Part shown: positions 26,825-35,096 of the stretch, in pieces
How positions within the stretch are numbered: the stretch's first letter is position 1
How the letters are laid out: every line of letters starts with the position of its first letter
Assembly (NCBI GenBank): GCA_023417785.1
Contig: JAEZEH010000019.1
Coordinates: 1-64,000 of the forward strand
Length of the DNA stretch: 64,000 nt
Direction: 5' to 3'
Origin: Bacteroidota bacterium
GTDB lineage: Bacteria; Bacteroidota; Bacteroidia; Cytophagales; Cyclobacteriaceae
Notes under the pieces: model-generated
Databases searched by the model: none
Seen by the model: only the letters and a program-made list of their open reading frames with translations
What the model was told of the DNA's origin: nothing
Position numbers and translations under genes: made by a program

Positions 26825-28471
26825 ATGAAAAAGTCACTATACATACTGCTTTCCATCGTTGTGCTGATGGTGTGCCTTTCGTTCACAAAGCCCGCTGAAC
26901 GGTATTTTGAAATAGCAAAGAACCTTGACATATTCGCCACACTTTTCAAAGAGGTGAATGCGCTCTACGTCGATGAGGTTAACCCGAACCAGCTGATCCG
27001 TACCGGGATCGACGCTATGCTGGCTTCGCTGGACCCGTACACGAATTACATTCCGGAGGACGAAGTTGAGGACTACCGTACAATGAATACCGGGCAATAC
27101 GGCGGTATCGGCGCGGTAACCCGTGAAATCGCCGGAAGGACTGTAGTCACCATGATCATGGAAGGGTATAGCGCTCAAAAAGGCGGATTGAAGATCGGTG
27201 ACGAAATAATTAAAATCGACGACGTAGATATCAACCGCCTGACCCGGGAGGAAGCCGGACACCTGATGAAGGGTCAGCTCGGGACCCCCGTATCGCTCAC
27301 GGTAAGGCGTTACGGCACCAAGGATCCAGTCAAGCTACAGTTTCTGAGGGAAAAGATTAAAGTTCACAACGTGCCGTTCTCGGGAATCGTCGGTGACGAC
27401 GTTGCGTATGTTCAACTTAACGATTTTACACCGGATGCCGCGAAAGAGGTAAAGAATGCCCTGGTAGCGCTGAAAGAACAAGGGGCGAAAAGCGCTATTA
27501 TCGATCTTCGCGGTAATCCCGGGGGGTTATTACTCGAGGCCGTACACATTTCCAACCTGTTCCTGCCCAAGGGCAAGGTAGTCGTGAGCACGAAGGGTAA
27601 AATCCCGGATCACAACCTGAGCTATGAAACGCAAAATACCCCATTTGACGACCAGATGCCTGTAGCTGTCCTGATCAATCGTGGCAGCGCATCGGCATCC
27701 GAAATTGTCGCGGGAACTATTCAGGATTATGATCGCGGAATTATCGTTGGCGAGAAGTCTTACGGTAAAGGACTTGTTCAGATAAGTCGTCCCCTCTCCT
27801 ACAATTCGCAACTCAAGGTAACTACGGCGAAGTACTATACGCCGACAGGCCGGTGCATACAGGCCCTTGATTACTCGCATCGTCGCGATGATGGCAGTGT
27901 GGGCTCGATCCCCGACTCGCTGAAGAGTACGTTCAAAACACCCAACGGCCGGATTGTTTTTGATGGAGGTGGCATTGAGCCGGATGTGACGACAAATCCA
28001 ATGGAGGCACATGCCCTTACGCAGGTTCTTTTCGAAAAGGGGTATCTATTCGACTTTGCCACCGAGTATTGCCATAAACTCAAAGAACCGGTTGACTCAA
28101 AGAACTTCCGCTTACCCGACGAGGTGTACAGCCAGTTTGTGAATTTCATGAAGGGTAAAGACTACACCTACAAGACGCAGGCAGAAACCGAAATTGAGCA
28201 GTTCATCGAGGAAGCTAAAAAAGAACGATACTTCGACGAAATCAAACCTCAGGTAGAACAGGTTTACAAACGAATCACGGACAACAAGAAGAATGATCTT
28301 ATCAACTATAAGGATCAGATCAGCATGTTGCTTGAAGATGAAATTGTTTCACGTTATCACCTTGAAAGAGGTAGTGTTGAATCACGTTTCAAATACGATC
28401 AGGATGTAGCTACCGCGGTCAAAATATTACACGATCCGGAACAGTACAAAAAAATCCTGAACGGCCGGTGA
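26825..28471 (+). CDS. S41 carboxyl-terminal processing protease
   Basis: About 548 residues from the ATG at 26825; the frame is open 96 bp upstream but the signal/anchor MKKSLYILLSIVVLMVCLSF starts there. A PDZ domain follows (about 85-180, QYGGIGAVTR, GGLKIGDEIIKID). Then comes the tail-specific protease domain with NPGGLLLEAV, the nucleophile Ser in NRGSASASEIVAG (about 290) and the general-base Lys in GEKSYGKGLVQ (Lys315). It acts in the periplasm and trims C-termini of envelope proteins. It is the third hydrolase in a row on this strand but is probably an independent gene. Confidence 0.95.
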   Translation: MKKSLYILLSIVVLMVCLSFTKPAERYFEIAKNLDIFATLFKEVNALYVDEVNPNQLIRTGIDAMLASLDPYTNYIPEDEVEDYRTMNTGQYGGIGAVTREIAGRTVVTMIMEGYSAQKGGLKIGDEIIKIDDVDINRLTREEAGHLMKGQLGTPVSLTVRRYGTKDPVKLQFLREKIKVHNVPFSGIVGDDVAYVQLNDFTPDAAKEVKNALVALKEQGAKSAIIDLRGNPGGLLLEAVHISNLFLPKGKVVVSTKGKIPDHNLSYETQNTPFDDQMPVAVLINRGSASASEIVAGTIQDYDRGIIVGEKSYGKGLVQISRPLSYNSQLKVTTAKYYTPTGRCIQALDYSHRRDDGSVGSIPDSLKSTFKTPNGRIVFDGGGIEPDVTTNPMEAHALTQVLFEKGYLFDFATEYCHKLKEPVDSKNFRLPDEVYSQFVNFMKGKDYTYKTQAETEIEQFIEEAKKERYFDEIKPQVEQVYKRITDNKKNDLINYKDQISMLLEDEIVSRYHLERGSVESRFKYDQDVATAVKILHDPEQYKKILNGR

Positions 28472-28495
28472 TGCTTATTTTCGTTATCTTGTTTC

Positions 28496-29425
28496 ATGCC
28501 TGCACATGGAAAAGTAATTACGGCCCTCTTAATGACCGGCTGCCTTGCGTTTAGCGGCTGCGTTACATTTCGCGAAAAACCTAAAGTCATTACGAGTTAT
28601 TTTGCAGCCCACAAAGTGGAAGGCACTATTGCCACGTACCAATCCGGTAGCCGCAAAATGCATTATGCTCAAACCGGTGACACAGGCAAACCTCTTGTCG
28701 TTTTTGTTCATGGTTCACCAGGATCCCTTAGTGCATTCGTACCATTCTTAGTTGATTCGAGCCTTCTGAACGAGGCACAGCTCATCTCAATCGACCGCCC
28801 CGGGTTTGGTTACTCCCAGTATGGACAAGGTGAGAGATCGCTTGCCGCACAGGCTGCCGTGATCAGAGACCTCCTTGTGCAAAAGAAGGCAGATCAACCA
28901 TTGATATTGGTTGGTCACTCACTCGGAGGACCGTTAGTGGGGCGTGTTGCGATGGATTACCCGGACCTGATCGATGGCCTTGTTGTGGTTGCCGGATCGA
29001 TTGATCCGGATCTCGAACCCAATGAAACCTGGTTCCGTGCGCCGCTGGCCACTCCTTTTCTGCGCTGGATTCTTCCCGGCTCGCTGCGTGCATCCAATTA
29101 CGAACTTTATCACCTTAAACCCGAGCTGGAAATGATGGTGCCGAACTGGCGATTCGTTCGCTGCCCGGTGGTGATCATTCATGGTAAGCGTGATAACCTG
29201 GTGCCTTTTGGGAACGTCGCTTTCGCCGAGAAGCATCTCGATCCTTCATCTACGAAATACATCACTCATGACGGTGCACGTCATTTTATTCCCTGGGAAC
29301 AGCCCGAAATGATAACTGACGGGGTTCTTCTTCTATTGGATGAACTTAAGAAAAGAAACCAGATCGGCCTCGAGCCCATGACCGCGGCAACGGATTCAAC
29401 CGAACTGAACGAAACGTTCCGGTAA
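28496..29425 (+). CDS. Alpha/beta-hydrolase lipoprotein
   Basis: A 309-residue protein with a lipoprotein signal (lipobox LAFSGC, Cys22). Alpha/beta-hydrolase fold: HGSPGSLSAF, nucleophile elbow VGHSLGGPLVG, acid Asp in HGKRDNLVPF and His in DGARHFIPWEQP, so the triad is complete. Domain order and length match epoxide-hydrolase/haloperoxidase-like enzymes, but the substrate cannot be told. It starts 24 bp after the S41 protease stop and so may be co-transcribed with it. It converges with the GH43 gene (11 bp gap). Confidence 0.9.
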   Translation: MPAHGKVITALLMTGCLAFSGCVTFREKPKVITSYFAAHKVEGTIATYQSGSRKMHYAQTGDTGKPLVVFVHGSPGSLSAFVPFLVDSSLLNEAQLISIDRPGFGYSQYGQGERSLAAQAAVIRDLLVQKKADQPLILVGHSLGGPLVGRVAMDYPDLIDGLVVVAGSIDPDLEPNETWFRAPLATPFLRWILPGSLRASNYELYHLKPELEMMVPNWRFVRCPVVIIHGKRDNLVPFGNVAFAEKHLDPSSTKYITHDGARHFIPWEQPEMITDGVLLLLDELKKRNQIGLEPMTAATDSTELNETFR

Positions 29426-29435
29426 CAATGAACCA

Positions 29436-30407
29436 CTAATCGAGGGAAGCTTCAGGCCATCCGTTATCGTCCCATCGCAGGTTTACGATCTTCAAAACAG
29501 GCTTACCACCATCCTGCATATCATATGCATGAAACAGCATCACGTCTTCGCCATCTATAGTATAAACGGAGTTATGGCCGACACCCGGATAACGTTCGTT
29601 TCCCTTAAGTACCAGTGTACCGCCACCTTCATCAAGGCGGTTCCCGTTTTTGTCACGGTACGGCCCCTGAACTTTGTCTGACCTTCCCACCACCATTTTG
29701 TACGTACTCTCCGCGCCACGGCAGCAAAAGTCAAAACTGACAAAAAGATAAAAAAGGCCATTCTTCTTGAAGATAAACGGAGCTTCAACCGCGCCTTCAC
29801 CCGGATCGCGATCATCTGTTTTGAAATCGCGGGCACGCTTGGAAATGGTATGCCATTCTTCAGGCTCGGCAATACTTTTCCGGTCTGGGTTCAGCTTAAC
29901 GAGTTTCATTCCACTCCAGAAGGAACCGAAGCTGAGCCAGGGCACCTGCTGAAAGTCGACAACAAGGTTCGGATCGATGGCATTCCACAAGTCTCTGCCG
30001 GGAACCGATTGCACGACTTTACCGTGGTCAACCCATTTGAAGTTTTTATCTTTTGGATCAAGTGATTTGTTCGTAGCCAGGCCGATGCATGAGGTGTTCT
30101 TACCAAAAGCGGAAACGGAATAATAGAGGTAGTACTCGCCGTTGTGAAACGAAATGTCAGGCGCCCAGATGTGCCCTTTGAAACCGGGTATTGTTTCAAC
30201 GGCCCAGGTCGGCGCAAACTCAAACACCGGGGGTTCCTTCTTCCAATTGGTTCTGTCTTTCGAGGAAAAAACAGATATTCCCATCCCGGTGCAAAACAAA
30301 TAATACGTGTCACCTTCGCGGATCATCACGGGATCGTGGACGCGTATGTCCTGCCCGACACCGGTTAGTGAAAGGCACAGGAAGAAGAACACAATCGCAA
30401 TTCGCAT
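29436..30407 (-). CDS. GH43 arabinan-active glycosidase (endo-1,5-alpha-L-arabinanase type)
   Basis: A 323-residue secreted GH43 five-bladed propeller enzyme (signal peptide to about residue 18). Catalytic residues: base Asp in RVHDPVMIREGDTYYLF, pKa-modulating Asp in NAIDPNLVVD, acid Glu in GAVEAPFIFKKNG. The blades with WAPDISFHNGEYYLYYS and CIGLATNKSLDP resemble endo-1,5-alpha-arabinanases. It would cut the 1,5-linked arabinan backbone in the periplasm or outside. Second gene of an operon with the GH51 enzyme 38 bp upstream, which would release arabinose from side chains or oligomers. Specificity between endo- and exo-arabinanase is not certain. Confidence 0.92.
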   Translation of the reverse strand: MRIAIVFFFLCLSLTGVGQDIRVHDPVMIREGDTYYLFCTGMGISVFSSKDRTNWKKEPPVFEFAPTWAVETIPGFKGHIWAPDISFHNGEYYLYYSVSAFGKNTSCIGLATNKSLDPKDKNFKWVDHGKVVQSVPGRDLWNAIDPNLVVDFQQVPWLSFGSFWSGMKLVKLNPDRKSIAEPEEWHTISKRARDFKTDDRDPGEGAVEAPFIFKKNGLFYLFVSFDFCCRGAESTYKMVVGRSDKVQGPYRDKNGNRLDEGGGTLVLKGNERYPGVGHNSVYTIDGEDVMLFHAYDMQDGGKPVLKIVNLRWDDNGWPEASLD

Positions 30408-30445
30408 ATCTTTTCGTTTATTCGTCAGGCATATGTTTAACTGTC

Positions 30446-32434
30446 CTACAATGTCTTTACTCTGATCACCGTCAGGGAATTTGGCTTCAGTGAAAGCTTC
30501 ACGCTTTTCCCCTGAACGTTGACTGTTCCCGGTTCTGGTTTGATCGCTTCAGGGTTACTGAAAGAGTTTACCGTGGTATCTTCCGCGCCTGTCAGTGTGG
30601 TTGTCCGCGCTTCTTTGGCGAGCCGTTTCTTTCCGCTCAGTTGAAATTCCGTCTCACGGGCTTCATCAGCCGCATTAACGACTTTAATGACAACCTCTTT
30701 TGATTCGGCGTCCCATACCGCAGAAGCATATAACTGCTTTTGTCCAGCCACGTTTTCTTTATCGGATAACACCGACAATCCATGCGTTCCACTGTTGGTT
30801 GAGAACATTTGCTGCACATAATAATTAGGCGTGGCGTACGCTTCGAGATTATTGAACCAGATCAAATCGGGTGTCCACTGCCAGCCATCAGCATGTGCGA
30901 ACAGGGGTGCATACGATGCCAGATGCACAATGTCGGCGTTGCGTTCCAGTCCTGTCATGAACGCGGCTTCACTCAATGCACAGAGCCAGTTATTTTTGTT
31001 ATCGGGGCTAGCGATGGCCACACTCTGGGCGGCATACTCGCCGGCGAAAATTTTAGGTCCGTTGCGATCGTACGAATCATAACGGGTTGCGTTCTTGAAG
31101 AACCATTCAGGCGTATTGTAATAGTGTTCGTCGACAAGTTCGGCTTTTATTTCTTTGAGTTCCTTCGCAGCATAGTCGAACAGCTCACCCTCGGGAAAAG
31201 GCCCTGTACCGGATACAATAATCATATCAGGGTACTTTTCCTTGATTGCTTTCTCAAACACTACAAATCGTTCGATGTATTGAGGTCCCCATTGTTCGTT
31301 TCCGATTCCGATGAATTTCATATTGAATGATTCGGGATGCCCCATGTCCGCGCGAATCTTGCCCCACTTGCTGGTAGCTGGTCCGTTGGCGAATTCAATC
31401 AGATCCAGCGCATCCTGTACATACGGTTCGAGTTCATCCATTGGGACTACTTCGGCAGTATTGAACTGGCACGCGAGCCCACAACTCAGAATCGGAAGCG
31501 GTTCGGCGCCGATGTCTTCAGAAAGAAGAAAGTATTCGTAAAATCCGAGACCGAATGTTTGGAAGTAATCCGGTGTAGGCCTGTGACTGAATTCGGTGTT
31601 CCATCGGTTGATAAGCACTTCGCGTTCTTCCACCGGTCCTACCGTTTTTTTCCATTGATAACGTTGCGAAAGGTCACGACCTTCGACGATACATCCCCCG
31701 GGAAATCTGAGAAACCCCGGTTTCAGATCTGCTAACATTTGAACCAGATCTTTGCGTAATCCACCGGGTCTGTTTTTCCATGTGTTTTCCGGAAAAAGTG
31801 AAACCATATCCATATCAATCACACCTTTCCCTTCGAACCAGATATTGAGTTTAGCCTTTGCATCCGTAGAAGAGGCAGTAAGGGTTGCTTCATACTTTTT
31901 CCAGTCCTTTCCTGACGGAGAAACCGATGCGCTTCCAATAGCCTTTCCGTTGCTATCGACGAGTTCGATGTTAAGTTTGGTGTTGCCGTCAAGCTGGGCC
32001 GCCAGCACGGAGAAATGATACTTCTGTCCGGCTTTCACGCCTATTCCCCGGAAGCCTTCATTCGTAAGACCGTATCCCTTGGCATTGAAAACCGATACGC
32101 GTGCAAACCTTGGGTTCGGGTAGCCGTCACCGCGGTTGATAACCATTGCTTTGCCGGCGTTGCTCTCAAGTGAAAAACGATCGCTCTTGTGTTCCGTCCA
32201 ACCCATTAGTGGAACATCGAACTCAAAAGAGCGGTTCTTGATCAGTTCGGCGTAGAGCCCTCCGTCGGCTCCGAAATTGATGTCCTCATAGAAAACCCCC
32301 CACATCGTCGGCTGTATTTCGAAAGCCGGCTTATCAACCGCTACAATAATTTTCTGTGATTGCGTATAGCCAAACAGGGGCATCACAATCAGCATTGCGA
32401 GAATAGCTTTTCTTAACATGTTTACGTTTTTCAT
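30446..32434 (-). CDS. GH51 alpha-L-arabinofuranosidase with N-terminal CBM-like domain
   Basis: About 662 residues from the ATG at 32434, where a signal peptide starts (MLRKAILAMLIVMPLFGYTQ); the frame is open 126 bp upstream. The N-terminal GH51 entry (TMWGVFYEDINFGADGGLY) is followed by a CBM4/9-like beta-sandwich insert (NAKGYGLTNEGFRGIGVKAG), then the catalytic barrel with acid/base Glu in GIGNEQWGPQY and nucleophile Glu in AELVDEHYYNTPEW, and a C-terminal beta domain. It removes arabinofuranosyl residues from arabinan or arabinoxylan oligomers. Pairs with the GH43 gene. A likely AraR operator lies about 95-115 bp upstream of the ATG. Confidence 0.93.
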   Translation of the reverse strand: MKNVNMLRKAILAMLIVMPLFGYTQSQKIIVAVDKPAFEIQPTMWGVFYEDINFGADGGLYAELIKNRSFEFDVPLMGWTEHKSDRFSLESNAGKAMVINRGDGYPNPRFARVSVFNAKGYGLTNEGFRGIGVKAGQKYHFSVLAAQLDGNTKLNIELVDSNGKAIGSASVSPSGKDWKKYEATLTASSTDAKAKLNIWFEGKGVIDMDMVSLFPENTWKNRPGGLRKDLVQMLADLKPGFLRFPGGCIVEGRDLSQRYQWKKTVGPVEEREVLINRWNTEFSHRPTPDYFQTFGLGFYEYFLLSEDIGAEPLPILSCGLACQFNTAEVVPMDELEPYVQDALDLIEFANGPATSKWGKIRADMGHPESFNMKFIGIGNEQWGPQYIERFVVFEKAIKEKYPDMIIVSGTGPFPEGELFDYAAKELKEIKAELVDEHYYNTPEWFFKNATRYDSYDRNGPKIFAGEYAAQSVAIASPDNKNNWLCALSEAAFMTGLERNADIVHLASYAPLFAHADGWQWTPDLIWFNNLEAYATPNYYVQQMFSTNSGTHGLSVLSDKENVAGQKQLYASAVWDAESKEVVIKVVNAADEARETEFQLSGKKRLAKEARTTTLTGAEDTTVNSFSNPEAIKPEPGTVNVQGKSVKLSLKPNSLTVIRVKTL

Positions 32435-32526
32435 TAGCTTATAATCAATTCGTTTTATTACACGTCTGGCGCTTACGCGCGGTGGTTCTGCCTGGCTGGG
32501 TGGGTCAGGCTTATAAGGGTACAATT

Positions 32527-32548
32527 TACACTTATTTAAATGAAAGTA
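32527..32548 (-). promoter_or_regulatory. araR box: Candidate AraR operator upstream of the GH51-GH43 operon
   Basis: The left arm TACACTTATTT is identical to the left arm of the 21-bp palindrome in front of araB, and the right side (AAATGAAAGTA) is an imperfect complement: 8 of 11 positions pair around the centre. It lies about 95-115 bp upstream of the GH51 ATG. A comparison of AraR sites in related genomes would test it. Confidence 0.5.
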
Positions 32549-32625
32549 CATAGAACACATACCTTTTTTGGCAACGATTGCGGTTTTATTTTGAGTCGGG
32601 AACTGTGTACCGTAGACCTTGCTGA

Positions 32626-32660
32626 GGCAGTCGTTTCCACAAGCGGAACGGGTGACTGCC
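32626..32660. other. Stem-loop in the GH51-GH51 intergenic region
   Basis: GGCAGTC (32626-32632) and GACTGCC (32654-32660) form a 7-bp stem, with a nested TTTCC/GGAA pairing inside. It lies just downstream of the terminator of the second GH51 gene. The surrounding 285-bp gap (32435-32720) holds the operator, this hairpin and the terminator, and no further gene. Confidence 0.45.
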
Positions 32661-32670
32661 GGACATTAAT

Positions 32671-32705
32671 AGAAAAGGAACCGAGGCTTGTGCAACGGTT
32701 CCTTT
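32671..32705 (-). terminator. Rho-independent terminator of the araR-GH51 operon
   Basis: Perfect 10-bp stem AAAGGAACCG / CGGTTCCTTT with a 12-nt loop; on the minus strand it is followed by TTTTCT. It starts 15 bp after the stop codon of the GH51 gene at 32721. Confidence 0.85.
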
Positions 32706-32720
32706 AAGAAACGAAATCGT

Positions 32721-34274
32721 TTACTTGATTTCGAAAACCACCACAGAAAATGGTGGCATTTTTATCGTAAGGTTAGAACCTTTTACCTGAAAGCCTTTGA
32801 AGCTCTTAGGTGTGATCAGATCCGGCTTTTCGAAGGTGTTGTGGTCCTGAACTTTAGCCGATGATAAAATTCGGGCGGTGACGCTTTTATATGTGTCTGG
32901 CAGTTTGATGGTGACGTCCTGCGCTGCCTTGAAGTCAATATTTACAACGCTGACGTGTATGTTATTGGTACTATCCACAGAAGCCGAAGCGGAAATCGCG
33001 GGAAGCTTCCCTTTTCCGAATGAATAATCGCCTGTTTCCACCTCAACAGGAATGAGTTTTGCGTCCTGATGGACCTTATACATTTCCATCACATGATACG
33101 TGGGTGTGAGAACAAGTTTCTCATCGTCTGTGAGTATAACTGCCTGTAACACGTTTATGGCCTGCGCCAGGTTGGCCATACGAACGCGTTCAGCATGATT
33201 ATTAAAGATATTGAGAGTAGCGCCGGCGATCATCGCATCGCGCATGGTATTCTGCTGATAAAGAAACCCGGGATTGGTACCAGGTTCAACGTCGTACCAT
33301 CCGCCCCACTCATCGACAACCAGTGCGACCTTCTTCTGAGGGTCATAGCGGTCCATAATGGTAGAATGCCGTGCCACGAGTTCTTCCATGTGCAAGGCAT
33401 TTTTCATGATTGTGAAATATTGTTCCTCGTTGAACTGCGTGGAAGGTCCTTTGCTATTCCAATCAATCACAGAGTAATGGTGAAGGGCAACGCCTTCCAG
33501 CAGACTGTGTGGCACATCGCGCATGAGAACTTCGGTCCAGTGGTAGTCGCCGCTGCTCGCGCCCGATGCGATCCTAAAAAGGTTGCTTGTATTGCTCCAG
33601 TCAGTCATGAAAGTAGCGTACTTACGGTATACGTCAGCATAATACTCGATCCGCATATTTCCACCGCAACCCCATGCCTCGTTGCCGACACCCCAATAGC
33701 TGACGTTCCATGGCTTCTCGCGTCCATTGGCTTTGCGCAAGTTCGACATAGGGCTTTCACCTGCGAAGTTAACGTACTGTACCCAGTCCGTTAACTCCTG
33801 AACTGTTCCGCTCCCAACGTTTGCGGCCAGGTACGGTTCCGCACCAAGCAGTTCACACATATTGAGGAAGTCATGCGTACCAAAGCTGTTATCTTCGGTG
33901 ACGCCCCCCCACCATGTGTTCACGATAGTAGGTCGATCTTTTTTGGGTCCAATTCCATCCTTCCAATGATAGGTATCGGCAAAGCAGCCACCCGGCCAGC
34001 GCAGATTGGGAATCTGAAGTTTCTTCAGCGCCTCCACGACATCTTTGCGAACACCATTTACATGAGGGATCCTGGTATTATCTTCACCCACGTAAAACCC
34101 GCCATATATACATCGGCCGAGGTGTTCGGCAAAGTGACCATAAATGTGTTTACTTATGGTATGCTTTCCCTGCTTTGCCTGAAGGGTCACGGTATTTTGG
34201 GCATTGCCTGTTGTCATGGCAACTACCATCAAAATAAACATGCCTGCATAAAGTGAAATTGAGCGTTTTTTCAT
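32721..34274 (-). CDS. GH51 alpha-N-arabinofuranosidase, secreted
   Basis: A 517-residue GH51 enzyme without CBM insert. A signal peptide (ISLYAGMFILMVVAMTTGNA) precedes ISKHIYGHFAEHLGRCIYGG, the classical GH51 N-terminus. Acid/base Glu lies in WGVGNEAWGCGG and nucleophile Glu in LVVDEWGGWYD. A C-terminal beta-sandwich ends in the strand PPFSVVVFEI. It releases terminal arabinofuranose from oligosaccharides. It is 16 bp downstream of the araR-type regulator and thus in its operon, which places regulator and enzyme under common control. Together with the other GH51 and the GH43 it gives the cell an arabinan-debranching set. Confidence 0.95.
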   Translation of the reverse strand: MKKRSISLYAGMFILMVVAMTTGNAQNTVTLQAKQGKHTISKHIYGHFAEHLGRCIYGGFYVGEDNTRIPHVNGVRKDVVEALKKLQIPNLRWPGGCFADTYHWKDGIGPKKDRPTIVNTWWGGVTEDNSFGTHDFLNMCELLGAEPYLAANVGSGTVQELTDWVQYVNFAGESPMSNLRKANGREKPWNVSYWGVGNEAWGCGGNMRIEYYADVYRKYATFMTDWSNTSNLFRIASGASSGDYHWTEVLMRDVPHSLLEGVALHHYSVIDWNSKGPSTQFNEEQYFTIMKNALHMEELVARHSTIMDRYDPQKKVALVVDEWGGWYDVEPGTNPGFLYQQNTMRDAMIAGATLNIFNNHAERVRMANLAQAINVLQAVILTDDEKLVLTPTYHVMEMYKVHQDAKLIPVEVETGDYSFGKGKLPAISASASVDSTNNIHVSVVNIDFKAAQDVTIKLPDTYKSVTARILSSAKVQDHNTFEKPDLITPKSFKGFQVKGSNLTIKMPPFSVVVFEIK

Positions 34275-34290
34275 AGTTGTGACTGGTCAA

Positions 34291-35004
34291 TCAGATAAAT
34301 TTAACGCCTTCCTGGTGAAGCCGTTTATACTTGTTTTTGTCGAATATGTAGTAGAACGCCCCCTTCCTTGACGATTCTTTTTCCTTCTCAGCGAGTTTGT
34401 TAAGAATCCCGAGGGAAAGGATCTTACGCGTAAAGTTTCGCTTATCCAGCGGGCTTTCGTAGATCGCCTCGTAAAGGTTTTGCAATTGCGGCAGCGTAAA
34501 CTTCATCGGGAGCAACTCAAATCCGATCGGGTGGTTTGCTACTTTGTCCCGCAATCTGGATTTCGCTTTGTCTACCATCTCCTTATGATCAAAAATCAGT
34601 GCCGGGATCTTGTTGAGAGGAAACCATTTTGCTTCGTGATCATGAAGTAACTGATCACTGTATTCGGCGATGTTTATCAGCGCAAAGTAGGCGATCGAGA
34701 TAACACGGCCCGCAGGGTCGCGATGCACGTCACTGAAACAGTGGATTTGTTCCATGTAGACGTTTTCCAGGCCTGTCAACTGATGTAGAATTCGAGCCGC
34801 AGCTTCATCAGCACTTTCATCTTTACCAACGAATCCACCCATGAGCGACCACCGGCCTTTTTCGGGTTCGAATCCTCTTTTAATCAACAGTGCCTTTAAC
34901 TGGCTGCCGTCAAAACCGAAAATGATACAATCAACGGCAACCAGGATCCGGTCGTGGCTTTTGTACTTTACTATGTCCATCGATAACGAAGAATAAGTCA
35001 CCAT
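34291..35004 (-). CDS. araR: Nudix-fold transcriptional regulator of arabinose genes (AraR type)
   Basis: A 237-residue protein with an N-terminal Nudix domain (about 20-150) and a C-terminal winged helix (about 160-237, LPQLQNLYEAIYESPLDKRN, the NrtR/AraR signature). The Nudix box at 57-79 keeps Gly57, Glu63 and Arg71, but the catalytic Glu positions are Ile72, Gln75 and Leu76, so it should not hydrolyse nucleotides. In Bacteroides the AraR repressor of this family senses L-arabinose; the location among araBDA, GH51 and GH43 genes supports the same role. A start at 34980 (ninth codon) is also possible. The sequence 35006-35026, with an ACTTTATTTGTAA core, could be a weak autoregulatory site. 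Confidence 0.9.
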   Translation of the reverse strand: MVTYSSLSMDIVKYKSHDRILVAVDCIIFGFDGSQLKALLIKRGFEPEKGRWSLMGGFVGKDESADEAAARILHQLTGLENVYMEQIHCFSDVHRDPAGRVISIAYFALINIAEYSDQLLHDHEAKWFPLNKIPALIFDHKEMVDKAKSRLRDKVANHPIGFELLPMKFTLPQLQNLYEAIYESPLDKRNFTRKILSLGILNKLAEKEKESSRKGAFYYIFDKNKYKRLHQEGVKFI

Positions 35005-35040
35005 CCAATTTTACAAATAAAGTCCAGCCTTGAAACCATC

Positions 35041-35064
35041 TTTAAGAAAAGCCTGACCAGGCTG
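35041..35064 (-). terminator. Terminator between the MFS sugar porter gene and araR
   Basis: On the minus strand AGCCT-GGTC-AGGCT forms a 5-bp stem with a 4-nt loop, followed by TTTTCTT. It is 33 bp after the stop codon of the MFS gene, so araR probably has its own promoter. Confidence 0.55.
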
Positions 35065-35096
35065 TTAATATTCCGTATCAAATACCAATATTTTTG

